Source: Pseudomonadota bacterium (GTDB lineage Bacteria > Pseudomonadota > Gammaproteobacteria > Burkholderiales > Burkholderiaceae_C). Taken from it: 6,240 nucleotides of DNA. Made by a program: the position numbers and the translations under genes. Below, in pieces: positions 6,101 to 6,240 of this stretch (its first letter is position 1; the number at the start of each line of letters is the position of its first letter). The DNA lies in NCBI GenBank assembly GCA_023410975.1, contig JAEYPG010000171.1, positions 1-6,240 on the forward strand, read 5' to 3'. The notes beneath the pieces are model-generated. The model was given only the letters and a program-made list of their open reading frames with translations. It made no database searches and was not told the origin of the DNA.

Positions 6101-6240
6101 ACTTCGGCAGCAGCGGCGCCACGAACCTGCAGGTCTCCACCGACGGCGGCACGACCTGGGTGAACTACACCGCTGCCGTCACGCTGCCCGCGGGCGGCGC
6201 CATCCTCGTGCGCACGCCCGTCGTCGAGGACACCGTCAGC
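3154..6240 (+). CDS. Giant secreted adhesin with DUF4347 domain, N-terminal 1029 residues (runs off the window)
   Basis: The frame is open from ATG 3154 to the last base with no stop, so only the N-terminal part is seen. By analogy this is a very large surface or secreted adhesin. Residues 1-20 are basic without a Sec signal; LEPRLMFDA (21-29) resembles the LEPR-XLL motif at the N-terminus of giant exoproteins. An Ala-rich linker (29-69) leads to DUF4347 (about 72-232; IHLISEGERG, LLLYGCNVGQG, GADIAASTDWSG). Three tandem repeats follow (240-598), then a single module (about 599-817). Residues 818-941 form a cadherin-like module (NVPAGLTAVV, ATLSFTGSAIAHANANDLSN), and a Calx-beta-like repeat starts near 942. 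Composition is rich in Thr, Ser, Ala, Asn and Gly; the only Cys is Cys170 in DUF4347. Lack of a Sec signal and the TolC-like and adaptor genes just upstream suggest type I-like export; the C-terminal signal would lie outside. In DUF4347, Glu127 stands where I expect the His of an SHG motif. Family assignment is firm; exact function is unknown. Confidence 0.9.
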   Translation, partial: MSKPTWKKKPLASAMPRAWALEPRLMFDAAAAATATEHVADASARAAAEAQTAARDSAPAHAAEAQPAARQEVVFVDSGITDYQALLRALPAGAEVVMLDADRNGFEQMAQYLQGRHGLDAIHLISEGERGAVRAGSTLLDLGATSAHAAELQRIGAALSDSGDLLLYGCNVGQGSEGAALLEQLATLTGADIAASTDWSGSAALGANWELEARVGSIESAVAIDALRAQAYGERLGVSPTITSATYNATSGVLTVTGSSMTAGDTIDVSKLTLTGEGGSTYTLTSANVTASSATAFSVTLNATDKAAFNQIANKAGTTSTSGTSFNLAAAAGWDASSASDADASNALTVSSVPVPAVTSATYDHHTGVLTVTGTGFLRLSGSNNDIDVSKLTLRGQGNATYTLTSANVEIIDGTTFTVQLNAADKAAAITLLNKNGTSSVGSTAYNLAAADDWAAGAAASVNVTDTTNPVTVSGVPTIASASYDINTGVLTVTGTGFVGLAGSNNDIDVSKLTLMGQGGVSYTLTSPNVEISSGTSFAVQLNAADKTAASTLFNKNGNLSAGNTAYNLAAAEDWAAGAPASMAVADLTSNAVTVSGVLTYTQLTFEAAQAVNIIGDGTHNGDVVRYSNVVTVNGKAVDAVITTSGLTGATVTAFDSPGTPANLPKNFQPLLQVTQAGGGVTFKVDFYEAGTYNSGTGSGVVVTLNNVVVNSYDIDAVGGADRQYQDFKGFNRYELASSAASTLSTTVLGDGSVRFQALTNVNNSWIYSDDYRVKVYYDSMSSFQFRTGVANAGATAHFSLQFDVGPDWSSPTVINDTPAPSLSYSPTSFTEAAANDGSVTTTSTITLSNGTFTGTDGQPLSGMSFANVPAGLTAVVTRVDATHATLSFTGSAIAHANANDLSNVTVSFGDAAFTSGNASTVVGATRSDLSIDFNDSAATPVTVTSPTVNEASPYAVFTVAGTAGQAVSLSLAGVSATGGGTDFGSSGATNLQVSTDGGTTWVNYTAAVTLPAGGAILVRTPVVEDTVS
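3367..3849 (+). other. DUF4347 domain of the adhesin
   Basis: Residues about 72-232 match what I know of DUF4347, a domain near the N-terminus of giant bacterial adhesins. The key segments are VVFVDSG, IHLISEGERG (122-131), ELQRIGAALSDSGDLLLYGCNVGQG and LTGADIAASTDWSG, followed by NWELEARVGSIES. The hydrophobic strand ending near His123/Glu127 and the YGC strand ending at Cys170 resemble the His and Cys strands of caspase/gingipain-like (clan CD) peptidases. That structural comparison is an inference. The usual His after Ser is Glu here. Confidence 0.75.
3871..4947 (+). repeat. Three tandem adhesin repeats of 116, 121 and 122 codons
   Basis: The units are 3871-4218, 4219-4581 and 4582-4947. 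Each runs P-x-[IV]-x-S-A-[TS]-Y, GVLTVTG, IDVSKLTL, a Gly-rich turn, YTLTS, LNA-x-DK, N-K, YNLAAA or FNLAAA, W, and ends TVS-x-V. Units two and three are also very similar in DNA, especially 4255-4350 against 4618-4713 (offset 363). Unit one lacks five residues around the GSNND turn and has diverged more. They are probably beta-sandwich stalk modules that extend the protein from the surface. Recent duplication of a single unit explains the pair two/three. I do not assign a named family. Confidence 0.85.
4948..5604 (+). other. Single non-repeated module of the adhesin
   Basis: Residues about 599-817 are unlike the flanking repeats. They are richer in Phe, Tyr, Asp, Lys and Arg (for example VKVYYDSMSSFQFRTG, KVDFYEAGTYNSG, ADRQYQDFKGFNRYE) and read as a beta-rich globular domain. 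The DNA is less GC-biased at third positions than its neighbours (codons such as ATT, TAT, CAA and GGA). It may be a ligand-binding or jelly-roll-like domain set into the stalk; the function is not recognisable from sequence alone. Confidence 0.5.

Overview
The window looks like a GC-rich proteobacterial chromosome. Strong G/C preference at third codon positions and the gene families present suggest a betaproteobacterium of the Burkholderiales (Comamonadaceae-like). That placement is an inference from composition and gene content only. All real genes are on the + strand. The long minus-strand frames are GC-rich shadows.

Layout. (1) Positions 1-453 hold debris. A perfect 12-bp inverted repeat (17-44) is followed by a shrunken remnant of the 3' part of a TolC-like gene (about 46-226). 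This is fused to a remnant of a Calx-beta-like adhesin repeat (about 219-453). Both halves are homologous to genes further along in this same window, so the segment appears to be a deletion derivative of a second copy of the locus. (2) Positions 454-749 are a leader without a gene. It has an AT-richer patch near 525-575, a weak promoter candidate, and a hairpin just before the first ATG of the next frame. (3) 750-2258 encodes a TolC/OprM-type outer-membrane efflux lipoprotein; an ATG at 684 is an alternative start. (4) 2344-3099 encodes a short, soluble HlyD/RND-type periplasmic adaptor with a Sec signal peptide. (5) 3154 to the window end is one uninterrupted frame of 1029 codons that continues beyond the window. 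It begins a giant secreted adhesin: an LEPR-XLL-like N-terminus, an Ala-rich linker, a DUF4347 domain, three tandem beta-rich repeats of about 116-122 residues, a non-repeated module, and further cadherin/Calx-beta-like modules.

The three genes are co-directional, with gaps of 85 and 54 bp and no convincing terminator between them, so they probably form one operon. The natural reading is a dedicated export set: outer-membrane channel, periplasmic adaptor and giant surface-protein cargo. No inner-membrane ABC ATPase or other energiser is present; it must be outside the window or shared. The most notable points are the chimeric remnant upstream, the DUF4347 domain with Glu where I expect a His but with the lone Cys of the protein retained, and the minimal two-cysteine adaptor.
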